Counted from the first letter of the stretch, positions 34,598-43,641 are shown. The stretch: 64,000 bases of DNA from Castellaniella hirudinis (GCF_042651965.1 NZ_JBHSDY010000002.1:310001-374000), one strand, 5' to 3'. Notes: generated by a model from the letters alone, not told the origin. Program-made: numbers and translations.

Positions 34598-37431
34598 TCC
34601 AGCGGCTCGTCGAACCAGTAGCCCTGGCCCTCGTCGCAGCCTGCCGCACGCAGCAGTTCATATTGGGCCTGGCGGGTGATGCCTTCGGCCGTCACCCGCA
34701 AGCCCAGCCGATGGGCCAGCGTGATGATGGCTTCGCTGATCATGGGGGCGGATTCGCCGTCCAGCAGCCGTTCGGTCGTCGCGCGCTCGAGCTTGAGCGT
34801 CTCGAACGGCAGCTCGTGCACCGCCAGCAGCGCCGGCATGCCGATCGACACGGCCCCGACACTGAAGCGCAGCCCGGAATCATGCAGCCGCCGCAGGCGG
34901 TCCTGCACCTGGGGATCCTCGGTCATCAGCATCTGCTCGCTGAGTTCCAGCACCAGGCAGTCCGGTGACAGGCCCAGCGCATCGAACATCCCGAACAGCG
35001 CATCCAGGCCGGTATCCTCCAGCCCGAGCTGGCCGGGCGAGACATTGATCGTCAGGCGCAGATCCGGCGCCAGTTCCCGGCGCCAGCGGGCCAACTGACG
35101 GATGGCCTCGCGGAAGACCCAGTCGCCCAGCGGCCGGATCAGCAGGCGTTCCTCGGCGAAGGGAATGAAGTCTGCGGGCGCGATCACACCGAATTCCGGA
35201 TGCCGCCAGCGCAGCAGGACCTCGGCCTGGACGATACGCCCCGTCCGGAAGGCATGGATGGGCTGGAACAGCAGGAAGAACTGTTCGTCCTCGATGGCCT
35301 GCGGCAGGGCGTACATCAGGTCACGCTGCATGCGCGCGCGTTCACGCATGCTGCGGTCGAAATAGTGGAAGCAGTTCCGGCCGGAGTCCTTGGCGACGTA
35401 CATCGCCATGTCCACGTGGCGCATCAAAGCCTCGGCGTCCTCGGCGTCCTGGGGATACAGCGCCACCCCCAGGCTGGCCGAGACCCGCAGGGGATCACCG
35501 CCCAGGCGGTAGGGCTCGGTGATCCGGTCGAGAATGGCGGCGCACAGCGCGTCGATCTGCGCCTTGTCGGGCGTCCCCCCCAGAATGACGACGAACTCGT
35601 CCCCGCCCAGGCGCGCCACGAAACTGGTCTCCGGGGTCGCGCAGGCCTGCAGGCGCCGGGCGACCTCGACCAGCAGGCGGTCGCCGGTCGCATGGCCCAT
35701 GGAATCGTTGATTTCCTTGAACAGGTCCAGATCCAGAAACATCAGCGCCAGGGACTGCCCCGACTGATCGGCGGACTGGACGGCGGCCTGCAGACGCTCG
35801 TTGAAATATTGCCGGTTCGGCAGGCCGGTCAGGGGATCGTGGTGCGCCTGGTTCCAGATCTGGGTCTCGACCTGCTTCTTCTGGGTCACGTCGCTGAGCA
35901 TCGCCACCCGGCAATTGACCGAACCGTCGTGATTCCAGGCGGTGTCCATGACCACACGCTCGGCGTAATCCTCGCCCGACTTGCGCTGGCTCCAGTATTC
36001 GCCTTCCCAGCGCCCCTGGGTATTGATGGCGTGCCACATCTCGTCGTAGAAATCACGATTGTGGCGGCCGGGCCGCAGCAGGGGCAGCAGCTCGCCGGCG
36101 ATCTCGTCGGGCCAGAAGCCCGTCATCCGCGAATAGGCGGGATTGACGTCGATGACCACACCGGCCGAATCGGTGATGACGATGGCCTCGCTGCTGTTCT
36201 CGTAGGCGATGGCGGCGAGCTGGGCCGAAGATTCGGCCTGCTTGCGCTCGGTGATGTCCTGGACGATCCCGATGATGGAGACTTGTTCGCCCACCCGCAC
36301 GGTCGAGCTGAATACCTCGATGTCGATCTCCGAACCGTTCTTGCGGCGGCCGTGGCGCTCGAAGCGCAGCGTGCCGTCCCGCCGGTTCTGGCTGGCCTTG
36401 ATCGATTCGGCCATCAGGAAACGCTCACGCGGCACCACGATGCTCAGCAGCGTCATGCTGTCGATCATCTCGCGCGGCTCGTAGCCGAAGATCTCGGCCA
36501 TCTTGTGGCTGACGAACGTGAAGCGCTCGTTCTCGACCAGGAAGATCCCCACGATCGAATTCGACGTGAGGCCCTGGAAAATGGTGTCGGCCCGCAGCAG
36601 CCCGGCCTGGTCCTCGCGCATCTTGGCCAGCAAGTCATGGACCTGCCGGATGCCGTCGTTGAAATCCCGTGCCACCTGGCCGAGCTCGCCCCGCCCCCGA
36701 TACGCAATCCGGGTGTCGTAATGTCCCCGGACCAGTTCACGGCTGGCGACCCGCAGTTCGCGCAGCGGCTGGACCAGATGGCGGCGCAGCAGCAGGTACA
36801 GGCCCAGCAGCAGAATCAGGTCCAGCAAGGCCAGTCCGCCGCCGATCAGCAGCGCGCGGTCTTTGCCCTGACGCAGCAGGGGCAGCAGGACGTCGGCGCA
36901 GGCGTCCAGCGTGCCGAGCATGGTTTCGGCATCGTCGGCCAGCCACTGGCGCTGGACGGCCTGCGGCAGTTCCTGCGCCTCGGACGGGTGTTCGTCGCGC
37001 ACATAGGTGCCCAGCAGCGCGGACTGCAAGCGGCCACGCAACGTAGCCCAATCCCGCCGGATCCGGGGCAGGAAGTCACGCGCGGCCGATTGCGCCAGCG
37101 CAGGAATCTCGCGGCCGTCGATGACGCCGCCCTGGTCCAGGGCCTGCAAGGCCCGGTCCATGATGTCCATTTCCTGGCTGAGCTGGCCGGCTTGCACCAC
37201 GGCGCCGTCGGACATGCGCATCGCCCGCACCGCCAGTTGCTGGCTGGTGGCCCGCATGCGATCCAGCGTGGCGACCTGATCGAGCGCGCCTTCGTAACGC
37301 GACAGCAGGGAATTGACGGTAATGGCGTTGCCCAGCACGAAGGCCAGCATGAGCAGGGAAAAAACGGCCACCACCGTCCCCGCCCCAAAAAGGCTCTGGG
37401 CCGTCGGCCAGACCGCACGCGATGTATTCAT
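34552..37431 (-). CDS. Membrane PAS-GGDEF protein with degenerate EAL domain
   Basis: A 959-residue signalling protein. Transmembrane helix 1 (about 15-37), a periplasmic sensor region, helix 2 (about 195-220) and HAMP (about 215-270) are followed by two PAS domains (about 275-400 and 410-525), a GGDEF domain (about 535-690) and an EAL-like domain (about 700-950). The GGDEF motif ARLGGDEFVV is intact, so it probably makes cyclic di-GMP; the inhibitory RxxD site before it reads PETS. The EAL part has EVL for EAL, and the metal-binding DDFG reads GAVS, so phosphodiesterase activity is unlikely. It is monocistronic. Its last 46 bases overlap lnt in the opposite sense. Confidence 0.92.
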   Translation of the reverse strand: MNTSRAVWPTAQSLFGAGTVVAVFSLLMLAFVLGNAITVNSLLSRYEGALDQVATLDRMRATSQQLAVRAMRMSDGAVVQAGQLSQEMDIMDRALQALDQGGVIDGREIPALAQSAARDFLPRIRRDWATLRGRLQSALLGTYVRDEHPSEAQELPQAVQRQWLADDAETMLGTLDACADVLLPLLRQGKDRALLIGGGLALLDLILLLGLYLLLRRHLVQPLRELRVASRELVRGHYDTRIAYRGRGELGQVARDFNDGIRQVHDLLAKMREDQAGLLRADTIFQGLTSNSIVGIFLVENERFTFVSHKMAEIFGYEPREMIDSMTLLSIVVPRERFLMAESIKASQNRRDGTLRFERHGRRKNGSEIDIEVFSSTVRVGEQVSIIGIVQDITERKQAESSAQLAAIAYENSSEAIVITDSAGVVIDVNPAYSRMTGFWPDEIAGELLPLLRPGRHNRDFYDEMWHAINTQGRWEGEYWSQRKSGEDYAERVVMDTAWNHDGSVNCRVAMLSDVTQKKQVETQIWNQAHHDPLTGLPNRQYFNERLQAAVQSADQSGQSLALMFLDLDLFKEINDSMGHATGDRLLVEVARRLQACATPETSFVARLGGDEFVVILGGTPDKAQIDALCAAILDRITEPYRLGGDPLRVSASLGVALYPQDAEDAEALMRHVDMAMYVAKDSGRNCFHYFDRSMRERARMQRDLMYALPQAIEDEQFFLLFQPIHAFRTGRIVQAEVLLRWRHPEFGVIAPADFIPFAEERLLIRPLGDWVFREAIRQLARWRRELAPDLRLTINVSPGQLGLEDTGLDALFGMFDALGLSPDCLVLELSEQMLMTEDPQVQDRLRRLHDSGLRFSVGAVSIGMPALLAVHELPFETLKLERATTERLLDGESAPMISEAIITLAHRLGLRVTAEGITRQAQYELLRAAGCDEGQGYWFDEPLDQAAFEQRLRGQAGG

Positions 37432-37610
37432 GCCTTCCCTGTGAGATGAATGACGGCGGTAGCCTATGTGCGGCCAGGGTCGCCATCCTCCGCCATGTTA
37501 CTGGATGCGGGGGAAAGAACAATCCGCTAACAAACGGAATCCTCAGGCGGATATCGGGGTTTTGACCCCAAGGGACGGGCTTGTGGGCGGGCCGAGTCCG
37601 GCGGCAAAAG

Positions 37611-37650
37611 AAAAAAGCCTGACAGCTCATTGAGCGATCAGGCTTTTTTT
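37611..37650 (-). terminator. Terminator of the tRNA operon (possibly bidirectional)
   Basis: The stem AGCCTGA / TCAGGCT, with an inner GCTCA / TGAGC pairing, is flanked by A6 on the left and T7 on the right. On the minus strand it ends transcripts from the tRNA genes 9 bases upstream. The flanking A/T runs let it work in both directions. Confidence 0.85.
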
Positions 37651-37658
37651 GAATTCTT

Positions 37659-37735
37659 TGGCGGAGCGGACGGGGCTCGAACCCGCGACCCCCGGCGTGA
37701 CAGGCCGGTATTCTAACCAACTGAACTACCGCTCC
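37659..37735 (-). tRNA. tRNA-Asp (GTC)
   Basis: A full cloverleaf: GGAGCGG acceptor, the D-arm with GTTGGTTAG, the anticodon loop CTGTCAC (GTC), the T-arm with GGTTCGAACCC, discriminator G and an encoded CCA. It is 77 bases with CCA and the last gene of a three-tRNA operon. Confidence 0.97.
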
Positions 37736-37755
37736 GCAGCGGTGCCAGAAAATCC

Positions 37756-37831
37756 TGGCGTCCCCTAGGGGATTCGAACCCCTGTACTCACCGTGAAAGG
37801 GTGATGTCCTAGGCCTCTAGACGAAGGGGAC
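37756..37831 (-). tRNA. tRNA-Glu (TTC)
   Basis: Begins GTCCCCTTCGTCTAGAGG. The anticodon loop CTTTCAC gives TTC, the T-arm is GGGGTTCGAATCCCC and CCA is encoded. It is 76 bases, the middle gene of the operon, 20 bases from tRNA-Asp and 25 from tRNA-Ala. Confidence 0.97.
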
Positions 37832-37856
37832 AGGACATTCGACAACGAAAGTTTTT

Positions 37857-37932
<76 letters not shown>

Positions 37933-37941
37933 AAAAACTGG

Positions 37942-37991
37942 CTTCGTTAACGAAGAAACGAGATTATGCACGAGTTTTTTGAGGCGTGCAA
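37942..37991 (-). promoter_or_regulatory. Sigma-70 promoter of the tRNA operon with leader palindrome
   Basis: On the minus strand TTGCAC (37986-37991), 17 bases, CATAAT (37963-37968): a strong promoter about 30 bases before tRNA-Ala. A perfect 14-bp palindrome CTTCGTTAACGAAG (37942-37955) lies between the -10 and the tRNA and will fold in the precursor, perhaps guiding 5' processing. Confidence 0.8.
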
Positions 37992-38308
37992 GTCGCGGGA
38001 AGATTTTTTTGTTTTGGCCTCAATTTTTTGATTTCGAGTCCACAGATGAGTCCGCAGAGGCGCACAGCGCAAGGCTGAGTTCAGAGCCTCCCCAGCCATC
38101 CGCCCCCTCCTAAATCACAATCTATTACACCTTCATCCCCGAGCCAAGATCGCACCCAAAGCCCGGGACGCCGACGCCGTGACTCTGGAGTACGCGCCAA
38201 GATCGTCTTATTCCCTTCAATTTCCGCGCCGATTGCCGGACGTTCGCGCTTGCCGGACGGCGGCCCGAACGCCTACGATCCGGGCTGTTTTCCCTTTCGG
38301 AGCCTGCC
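37992..38308. other. Non-coding region upstream of bioB
   Basis: About 320 bases between the tRNA promoter and bioB. The left part (to about 38035) is rich in T runs; the middle (38090-38135) is AT-rich and may hold the bioB promoter. A 61-codon minus-strand ORF here has no support. No conserved riboswitch, tRNA or repeat was recognised. Confidence 0.5.
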
Positions 38309-39295
38309 ATGCATGCCCGCGTCCTTCACGAAACCCTGGCGCCCGCCTGGCCGGTCCAGGCGATCCTGGACCTGTTCGACCTGCCCTTCAACGATCTGCT
38401 GCTGCGGGCGCAGACCGTGCACCGGGAGCACCACCCGGCCAACGCCGTGCAGCAATCCAGCCTGCTGTCGATCAAGACCGGCGCCTGCCCCGAGGATTGC
38501 GCCTACTGTCCGCAGTCCGCACGCTACCAGACTGAAGTCGAGGCGGCGCCGCTGATGCCGCTGGATCAGGTGCTGGCGGCGGCGCGCAAGGCGCGGGACG
38601 CGGGCGCGCAGCGCTTTTGCATGGGCGCCGCCTGGCGCTCGCCGACCGAGCGCCAACTGGACCAGGTGATCGAGCACGTGCAAGCCGTCAAGGCGCTGGG
38701 CCTGGAGACCTGCGTCACCCTGGGCATGCTGAAGGACGGCCAGGCCGACCGCCTGAAAGCCGCCGGCCTGGACTACTACAACCACAACCTGGACACCGCG
38801 CCGGAACACTACGGCGAGATCATCCGCACCCGCACCTACCAGGACCGGCTGGATACGCTGCAGCGCGTGCGCGACGCCGGGTTGAAAGTCTGCTGCGGCG
38901 GCATCGTCGGCATGGGCGAATCGCGCGAGATCCGCGCCGGCCTGATCGCCGCCCTGGCCCGCCTGGACCCCTACCCGGAATCCGTGCCCGTCAATCAATT
39001 GGTGAAAGCGCCGGGCACGCCCCTGGCCGATGCGCCCGACCTGGACCCCATCGAATTCGTGCGCACGATCGCGGTCACCCGCATCGTCATGCCCCGCGCC
39101 GTGGTGCGGCTGTCGGCAGGCCGCGAAAGCATGCACGACAGCACCCAGGCCCTGTGCTTCATGGCCGGCGCCAACTCGATCTTCCACGGCGAGCGTCTGC
39201 TGACCACGCCGAACCCGCAAGCGCAGGCCGACGCCCGGCTGTTCGAGCGCCTGGGACTGGTGCCTATGCCGGAGGCCGAAGCATGTACACCCTGA
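38309..39295 (+). CDS. bioB: Biotin synthase BioB
   Basis: A radical-SAM enzyme inserting sulfur into dethiobiotin, the last step of biotin synthesis. It is 328 residues. The SAM-cluster cysteines C60-EDC64-AYC67 and the blocks KTGACPEDCAYCPQS, RFCMGAAWR and GGIVGMGES are all present, and the C-terminal part holds the usual FMAGANSIF. The start has GGAG 6 bases upstream. The other biotin genes are absent from the window, so bioB stands alone here. Its last codons overlap the start of the transporter gene that follows. Confidence 0.96.
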   Translation: MHARVLHETLAPAWPVQAILDLFDLPFNDLLLRAQTVHREHHPANAVQQSSLLSIKTGACPEDCAYCPQSARYQTEVEAAPLMPLDQVLAAARKARDAGAQRFCMGAAWRSPTERQLDQVIEHVQAVKALGLETCVTLGMLKDGQADRLKAAGLDYYNHNLDTAPEHYGEIIRTRTYQDRLDTLQRVRDAGLKVCCGGIVGMGESREIRAGLIAALARLDPYPESVPVNQLVKAPGTPLADAPDLDPIEFVRTIAVTRIVMPRAVVRLSAGRESMHDSTQALCFMAGANSIFHGERLLTTPNPQAQADARLFERLGLVPMPEAEACTP

Positions 39296-40209
39296 TTCTC
39301 AGCATTGCCTTCAGCGTCGCCGTCTCGATCTTCCTGAAGCTGGCCCGTCGCGGCGACATCCGCGTCGACCAGGCCATCGCGGTCAACTACGTCACGGCAG
39401 TGGTGCTCAGCCTGTGGCTGCTGCGCCCGCCTCTGGACACCTTGTTCGAGCGCCCGCCTGCCGCCTGGCTGATTCTGGGCTTGCTGGGCATTCTGCTGCC
39501 CAGCGTGTTCCTGGTGATGGCGGCCGCCGTGCGCCGGGCGGGGATCGTGCGCAGCGACACGGCCCAGCGGCTGTCGCTGATTCTGCCGATTCTGGCGGCC
39601 TTTCTGGTGTTTCACGAAGCCGTGTCGGGCCGCAAGGCCCTGGGCATCGTGCTGGCGCTGTGCGCCCTGGCCTGCCTGCTGGCGCGCCCCCGGCACACCG
39701 GAAACGGCGCACCCTCATCGGACGCACCCGCGCCGGACACGGCTGCGGCGGCATCCACAGACGTGTCCGACGACGAAGCGCACGGATCGGCGGCGCGCGG
39801 CTGGCTGACGCTGCTGGGCGTCTGGGCGGGCTACGGCTGCATCGACATCCTGTTCAAGCAGATGGCGCGCCTCGGCGCGGGTTTCACCGGCAGCCTGCTG
39901 CTGAGCTTCATCCTGGCCGGCCTGCTGATGGGCCTGTGGCTGCTGGCGCGGCGCACCCGCTGGCACGCCCGCAGCCTGGCGTCCGGCATCCTGCTGGGCG
40001 GGCTGAACTTCAGCAACATCTACTTTTACATCCGCGCCCATCAGACGTTTCCGGACAATCCCACCCTGGTGTTCGCCGCCATGAACATCGGCGTGATCTC
40101 GATCGGGACGCTGGTGGGCGCAGGCCTGTTCCGCGAACGCCTGAGCGCGCTGAACGTCCTGGGCATCGCCCTGGCCCTGGGCGCGATCGTGCTGCTGTTC
40201 CCCCGCTGA
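39283..40209 (+). CDS. DMT-superfamily (EamA-type) transporter
   Basis: A 308-residue inner-membrane protein with about ten hydrophobic segments in two five-helix halves, separated by a polar Ala/Pro/Asp-rich loop (about 140-170). This is the architecture of drug/metabolite transporters of the EamA kind. The substrate is unknown. It overlaps bioB by 13 bases (ATG inside the bioB end), so it is co-expressed with biotin synthase and could export or import a related metabolite, though this is only contextual. A GC-rich hairpin follows the stop. Confidence 0.85.
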   Translation: MYTLILSIAFSVAVSIFLKLARRGDIRVDQAIAVNYVTAVVLSLWLLRPPLDTLFERPPAAWLILGLLGILLPSVFLVMAAAVRRAGIVRSDTAQRLSLILPILAAFLVFHEAVSGRKALGIVLALCALACLLARPRHTGNGAPSSDAPAPDTAAAASTDVSDDEAHGSAARGWLTLLGVWAGYGCIDILFKQMARLGAGFTGSLLLSFILAGLLMGLWLLARRTRWHARSLASGILLGGLNFSNIYFYIRAHQTFPDNPTLVFAAMNIGVISIGTLVGAGLFRERLSALNVLGIALALGAIVLLFPR

Positions 40210-40214
40210 GGCCG

Positions 40215-40275
40215 CGGCCGGCATGCCGGCCGGCTGCGGGGCGGACCCGGCATCTCATCAGGCGCCGGGTCCGCC
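40215..40275 (+). terminator. GC-rich hairpins after the bioB-DMT genes (probable terminator)
   Basis: An 18-bp perfect palindrome CGGCCGGCATGCCGGCCG (40215-40232) is followed by a 12-bp stem GGCGGACCCGGC / GCCGGGTCCGCC (40240-40275) around a 12-base loop. There is no U run, so this may be a weak or Rho-assisted terminator or a protective structure. Confidence 0.55.
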
Positions 40276-40398
40276 GCTTATCGCTCACGGCATATACGTA
40301 TTATTTGAAGGCTAAATAAATATTCAATCGGTCTCCTGTAGCCTGTTGATCAGAAAAGATCTTTATGGCGCATGCCTTCAAACCACAGGAGACAACAC

Positions 40399-41418
40399 AT
40401 GACTGGACTCACCCGCCGCCAATGGCTGCTGGCCGCCGCATCCGCCGGCACCGGCGCCCTGGCCCTTCCCTGGCTGGCGCGCGGCGCCTTCGCCGCCGGC
40501 AAACCCGTGGTGGCCGCCTTGTTCTGCGGCCACATCGACGACCACGGTTTCATGCAGGCCGGCTACCAAGGCTTCAAGAAGGCGCAGGACACCCTGCCCA
40601 TCGTGGCGCACTATAAAGACAAGGTCGCCAACGAAACCCAGGCCCAGATCGCGGCCCTGCGGGAACTGGCCGCCACCCACAAGCCTGCCCTGATCATCGC
40701 CCACGGCGGCCAGAACACGGATGCAGCCCTGACCGTGGCCAAGGAATTTCCCGACATCCGCTTCGTCATCACGCAAGGCGCCGTCACCGCCGACAACCTC
40801 AGCAGCTACGACGTGCGCCAGGAGGAATCCGCCTGGCTCGCCGGCGCCTACGCCGCCCTGCGGACCCGAACCGGCATCGTGGCCCATCAATCGGGCATCC
40901 GCGTGCCGCCCGGCTTGCGCGCCCGCGCCTCGTACGCGGCCGGCGTCCGGCACGCCAACCCGGACGTGAAGCTGCTGACCAACTTCTCGGGCAACCAGGA
41001 CGATACGGCGCTCGCCGCCCGCGTCACCCAGGCTCAGGCCAAAGCGGGGGCGGACATCATCTACACCATGCTGAACAAAGGCCGCAGCGGCACCACCCAG
41101 GCCTGCCGTGAACTGGGGATCAAGGAAATCGGCAACGTGATCGACTGGGTGGCGCGCGAACCGGACGTCTTCATCGGCTCTGCCTGGGCCGACGTGGGCA
41201 TCGGCGTCTTCCGGGCCTGCCAGGACTTGAGCGAAGGCCGGTTCCAGGCCGGCCGGATCTCCAAGGTGGGTCTGCAACAGCCCGAGGCCGTGCGCCTGAT
41301 CGTGGCCTCGGACACGCCCGAGCCGATCCGCCGACAGCTCGCCGCGCTGCGGGAAGACATCCTGAAAGGCACGATCCAGGTCGAGGCCGAATACACCGGC
41401 CCCGAATTCCAGCTATAA
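40399..41418 (+). CDS. BMP-family ABC transporter solute-binding protein (orphan)
   Basis: A 339-residue periplasmic binding protein of the basic-membrane-protein / PnrA family, which usually binds nucleosides or purines. The N-terminus TRRQWLLAAASAG looks like a Tat signal. The mature part starts KPVVAALFCGHIDDHGFMQAGYQGFKKA, with the typical GHIxDxGF block. The start at 40399 is set by AGGAG upstream. No permease or ATPase genes are near, so it must serve a transporter encoded elsewhere or act as a sensor. The region before it is AT-rich with a TTGAA...TTCAA inverted repeat (40305-40327). It converges on the MFS gene with 5 bases between. Confidence 0.85.
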   Translation: MTGLTRRQWLLAAASAGTGALALPWLARGAFAAGKPVVAALFCGHIDDHGFMQAGYQGFKKAQDTLPIVAHYKDKVANETQAQIAALRELAATHKPALIIAHGGQNTDAALTVAKEFPDIRFVITQGAVTADNLSSYDVRQEESAWLAGAYAALRTRTGIVAHQSGIRVPPGLRARASYAAGVRHANPDVKLLTNFSGNQDDTALAARVTQAQAKAGADIIYTMLNKGRSGTTQACRELGIKEIGNVIDWVAREPDVFIGSAWADVGIGVFRACQDLSEGRFQAGRISKVGLQQPEAVRLIVASDTPEPIRRQLAALREDILKGTIQVEAEYTGPEFQL

Positions 41419-41423
41419 AGCCG

Positions 41424-42815
41424 TCAGGCCGGCGGCCCGGCCTCGGGACGGCCGCCAGCGCCGACCGTTGCGACGGAAGGCCCCGCATCGTGCGCAGCAT
41501 CCGGCCGCGCACCCTCTGCCGAGTCTGAAGCCGGCTCCGCGAGCGGGTCGTCGATGACTGGATCGTGCGAAATGTCACGCTGCGGATCGACGCGCGGGTC
41601 CAGCACCGCCATCACGTTGGAATTCTGCAAGGTGTCGGCCATGGGCACGAACTGCGTGGGCGCGTCCTCGCTGCGGTGCGTACCCTTGACGCTGCGTTCG
41701 CGGATGAAAATCACCAGCAGCGCAGCGCAAGCCGACACGAAGACGAAATAGATGTCCGACCCCCAGACCCGCATCAGGCCGCCCGCCGCCAGCGGCCCCA
41801 GACAGGCCCCCAGGCCATAGACCATGTACAGCAGGGCGCTCAGGCCCACCCGGCGTTCGGGATCGACGTTGTCGTTGGCAAAAGCCGCGCCCATGGGATA
41901 GAGCGTGAACTGGACGATGCCCAGCAGACCGGAGAAAGCCACCAGGGCCGGATAGGGAAAGTCGAACCAGCCCCACAGTGGCACCCCCAGGCACAGCAGG
42001 AGCAGCGCGCCGATCCGGATCAGGCGCACCCGGCTCATGTGATCGGCCAGCCAGCCCAGGGGCCACTGGCACACCAGGCCGGCAGCCACGGACACGGCCA
42101 GAAACACCCCGACCTGGCGGTTGTCCATGCCATGCTGCAGGCCATAGACGGGAGCCAGGCCGTAGAACGCGCCCGTCAGCATACCGGCCAGAAACAGCAC
42201 CGTCAGCGACAAGGGCACGCGCGCCACATAGTATTTCAGCGCCAGGGGCGCCGGCACTTGCAGCGCCGGGTGCAGGCGCCGCGTCAGCGTCACCGGGATC
42301 AGGCTGAGCACGCTGCAGATCGCCACGAACACCAGCGGCCGGGAATCCAGTTCCGGGAACTGCCCCAGGGCCAGCTGGCCCAGCACTGTGCCCAGGCAGG
42401 ATGCCACCATGTAGAAACCGAACACGGTCCCCCGCGAGGTGTTCTCGGTCTGCTCGTTGAGCCAGCTTTCGATGGCGATGAACAGGCTGACCATGGCAAC
42501 GCCCGCGACAAAGCGCAGTCCCAGCCAGACCCAGAGTTCATCGACCAGGATCATGATCAGCACGGTGACGGTGACCATCGCCGCGCAGGCCGCGTAGGCG
42601 CGGATGTGGCCTACGCCGATGATCAGGCGGTGCCCGATCCGCGCACCCAGCACCAGCCCCAGGTAGTACGCGGCGATCATCGCCCCGACCCAGACCTCGG
42701 ACACGGACAGCGCCGTCAGTCGCAAGCCTAAGTAAGTATTGAACAGCCCCGAACTGAGCAACAGGATCAGAGTCGCCAGATACAGGGAGAAGAATGCGCC
42801 GATCGTCTTGGCCAT
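41424..42815 (-). CDS. MFS transporter (YcaD-like) with polar C-terminal tail
   Basis: A 463-residue major facilitator protein, twelve predicted helices. It starts MAKTIGAFFSLYLATLILLLSSGLFNTYLGL and keeps the loop 2-3 motif form GARIGHRLI. Its shape is close to the YcaD group, whose substrates are unknown. The C-terminal ~75 residues after the last helix are polar and acidic (Asp/Pro/Glu/Ala-rich), probably disordered. The start at 42815 is the first Met of the membrane part; the ORF is open far upstream into moaC on the other strand and that part is not coding. It is divergent from moaC. Confidence 0.88.
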   Translation of the reverse strand: MAKTIGAFFSLYLATLILLLSSGLFNTYLGLRLTALSVSEVWVGAMIAAYYLGLVLGARIGHRLIIGVGHIRAYAACAAMVTVTVLIMILVDELWVWLGLRFVAGVAMVSLFIAIESWLNEQTENTSRGTVFGFYMVASCLGTVLGQLALGQFPELDSRPLVFVAICSVLSLIPVTLTRRLHPALQVPAPLALKYYVARVPLSLTVLFLAGMLTGAFYGLAPVYGLQHGMDNRQVGVFLAVSVAAGLVCQWPLGWLADHMSRVRLIRIGALLLLCLGVPLWGWFDFPYPALVAFSGLLGIVQFTLYPMGAAFANDNVDPERRVGLSALLYMVYGLGACLGPLAAGGLMRVWGSDIYFVFVSACAALLVIFIRERSVKGTHRSEDAPTQFVPMADTLQNSNVMAVLDPRVDPQRDISHDPVIDDPLAEPASDSAEGARPDAAHDAGPSVATVGAGGRPEAGPPA

Positions 42816-42896
42816 GCGAAATTCCGGACGGAGGCACCCATCATAGCAGCGGCGCCGCGCATGCCGCCTGCCGGCGTCCTCGTTTATCATAGGCCC

Positions 42897-43391
42897 ATGA
42901 GCCAAACAGACCTCTCCCCCACCCTCAGCCACCTGGATGAAAACGGCCAGGTCCGCATGGTCGACGTCGGCGCCAAAGCCTCGACCGACCGCACCGCCGT
43001 GGCCGAAGGCCGGGTGCGCCTGAACGCCCATGCCTGGGGTCTGCTGTCCGCCCAGGCCAACGCCAAAGGCGAGGTCCTGAACACCGCCCGCATCGCCGGC
43101 ATTCTGGCGGCCAAGCGCTGCGCCGAACTCATTCCTCTGTGCCACAGCCTGCCGCTCAGCTTCGTCGGGGTGGACTTTTCGGCCGACGACGCCAGCCGCA
43201 CGCTGACCATCCGCGCCACCAGCCGCACCCATCATCAGACCGGCGTCGAAATGGAGGCCATGATGGCCTGCTCCGTCGCCGCCCTGACGGTCTACGACAT
43301 GTGCAAGGCCGCCGACAAGGGCATCATCATCGAGCAGGTCCGCCTGCGCAGCAAAACCGGAGGCAAAAGTGGCGACTGGCACAACGATTGA
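42897..43391 (+). CDS. moaC: Cyclic pyranopterin monophosphate synthase MoaC
   Basis: Second enzyme in molybdenum cofactor synthesis, turning the MoaA product into cyclic pyranopterin monophosphate. It is 164 residues. Family blocks are AELIPLCHSLPLSF, TGVEMEAMMACSVAALTVYDMCKA and the final KTGGKSGDW. The start at 42897 was chosen at MSQTDLSPTLSHLDENGQ. It is the first gene of moaC-moaD-moaE-moaB-moeA; its promoter must lie in the 81 bases shared with the MFS gene. It overlaps moaD by 23 bases. Confidence 0.96.
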   Translation: MSQTDLSPTLSHLDENGQVRMVDVGAKASTDRTAVAEGRVRLNAHAWGLLSAQANAKGEVLNTARIAGILAAKRCAELIPLCHSLPLSFVGVDFSADDASRTLTIRATSRTHHQTGVEMEAMMACSVAALTVYDMCKAADKGIIIEQVRLRSKTGGKSGDWHND

Positions 43392-43623
43392 AGTCCTGTA
43401 TTTCGCCCAGGTCGCGGAACACATGGGTCTGCGGCGCGAGACCCTGCCCCTGGACGCGCCCGTCCAGGCGGGTGCCTGGCTGGACGCCCTGGCGGCGCGC
43501 TGCCCCGCGCTGGGGTCCGCCGCCCGCCTGAAACTCGCCATCAACCAGGAACACGCCGGGCGCGCCGCCACGATCCGCCCGGGCGACGAGGTCGCCGTGT
43601 TCGAACCCGTCACCGGCGGCTAG
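43369..43623 (+). CDS. moaD: Molybdopterin synthase sulfur carrier subunit MoaD
   Basis: A small ubiquitin-fold protein of 84 residues that ends in the required Gly-Gly (EPVTGG), which is thiocarboxylated to deliver sulfur to MoaE. The GTG start lies inside the end of moaC, a usual arrangement. The core IEVLYFAQVAEHMG and GDEVAVFEPVTGG match the family. Confidence 0.95.
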   Translation: MATGTTIEVLYFAQVAEHMGLRRETLPLDAPVQAGAWLDALAARCPALGSAARLKLAINQEHAGRAATIRPGDEVAVFEPVTGG

Positions 43624-43641
43624 CGCCGGGCCGCACGCATC

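Noticed and set aside
37992..38308. Riboswitch or BirA operator before bioB
   Set aside because: No palindrome of the known biotin-operator form and no conserved riboswitch core could be recognised by eye.
38125..38310. 61-codon ORF upstream of bioB on the minus strand
   Set aside because: Arg/Ser-rich, no ribosome site, no similarity and overlapping the bioB promoter region.
40305..40327. FNR/Dnr-like site before the BMP gene
   Set aside because: TTGAA...TTCAA has the wrong half-sites and spacing for TTGAT-N4-ATCAA; it was kept only as an unnamed inverted repeat.
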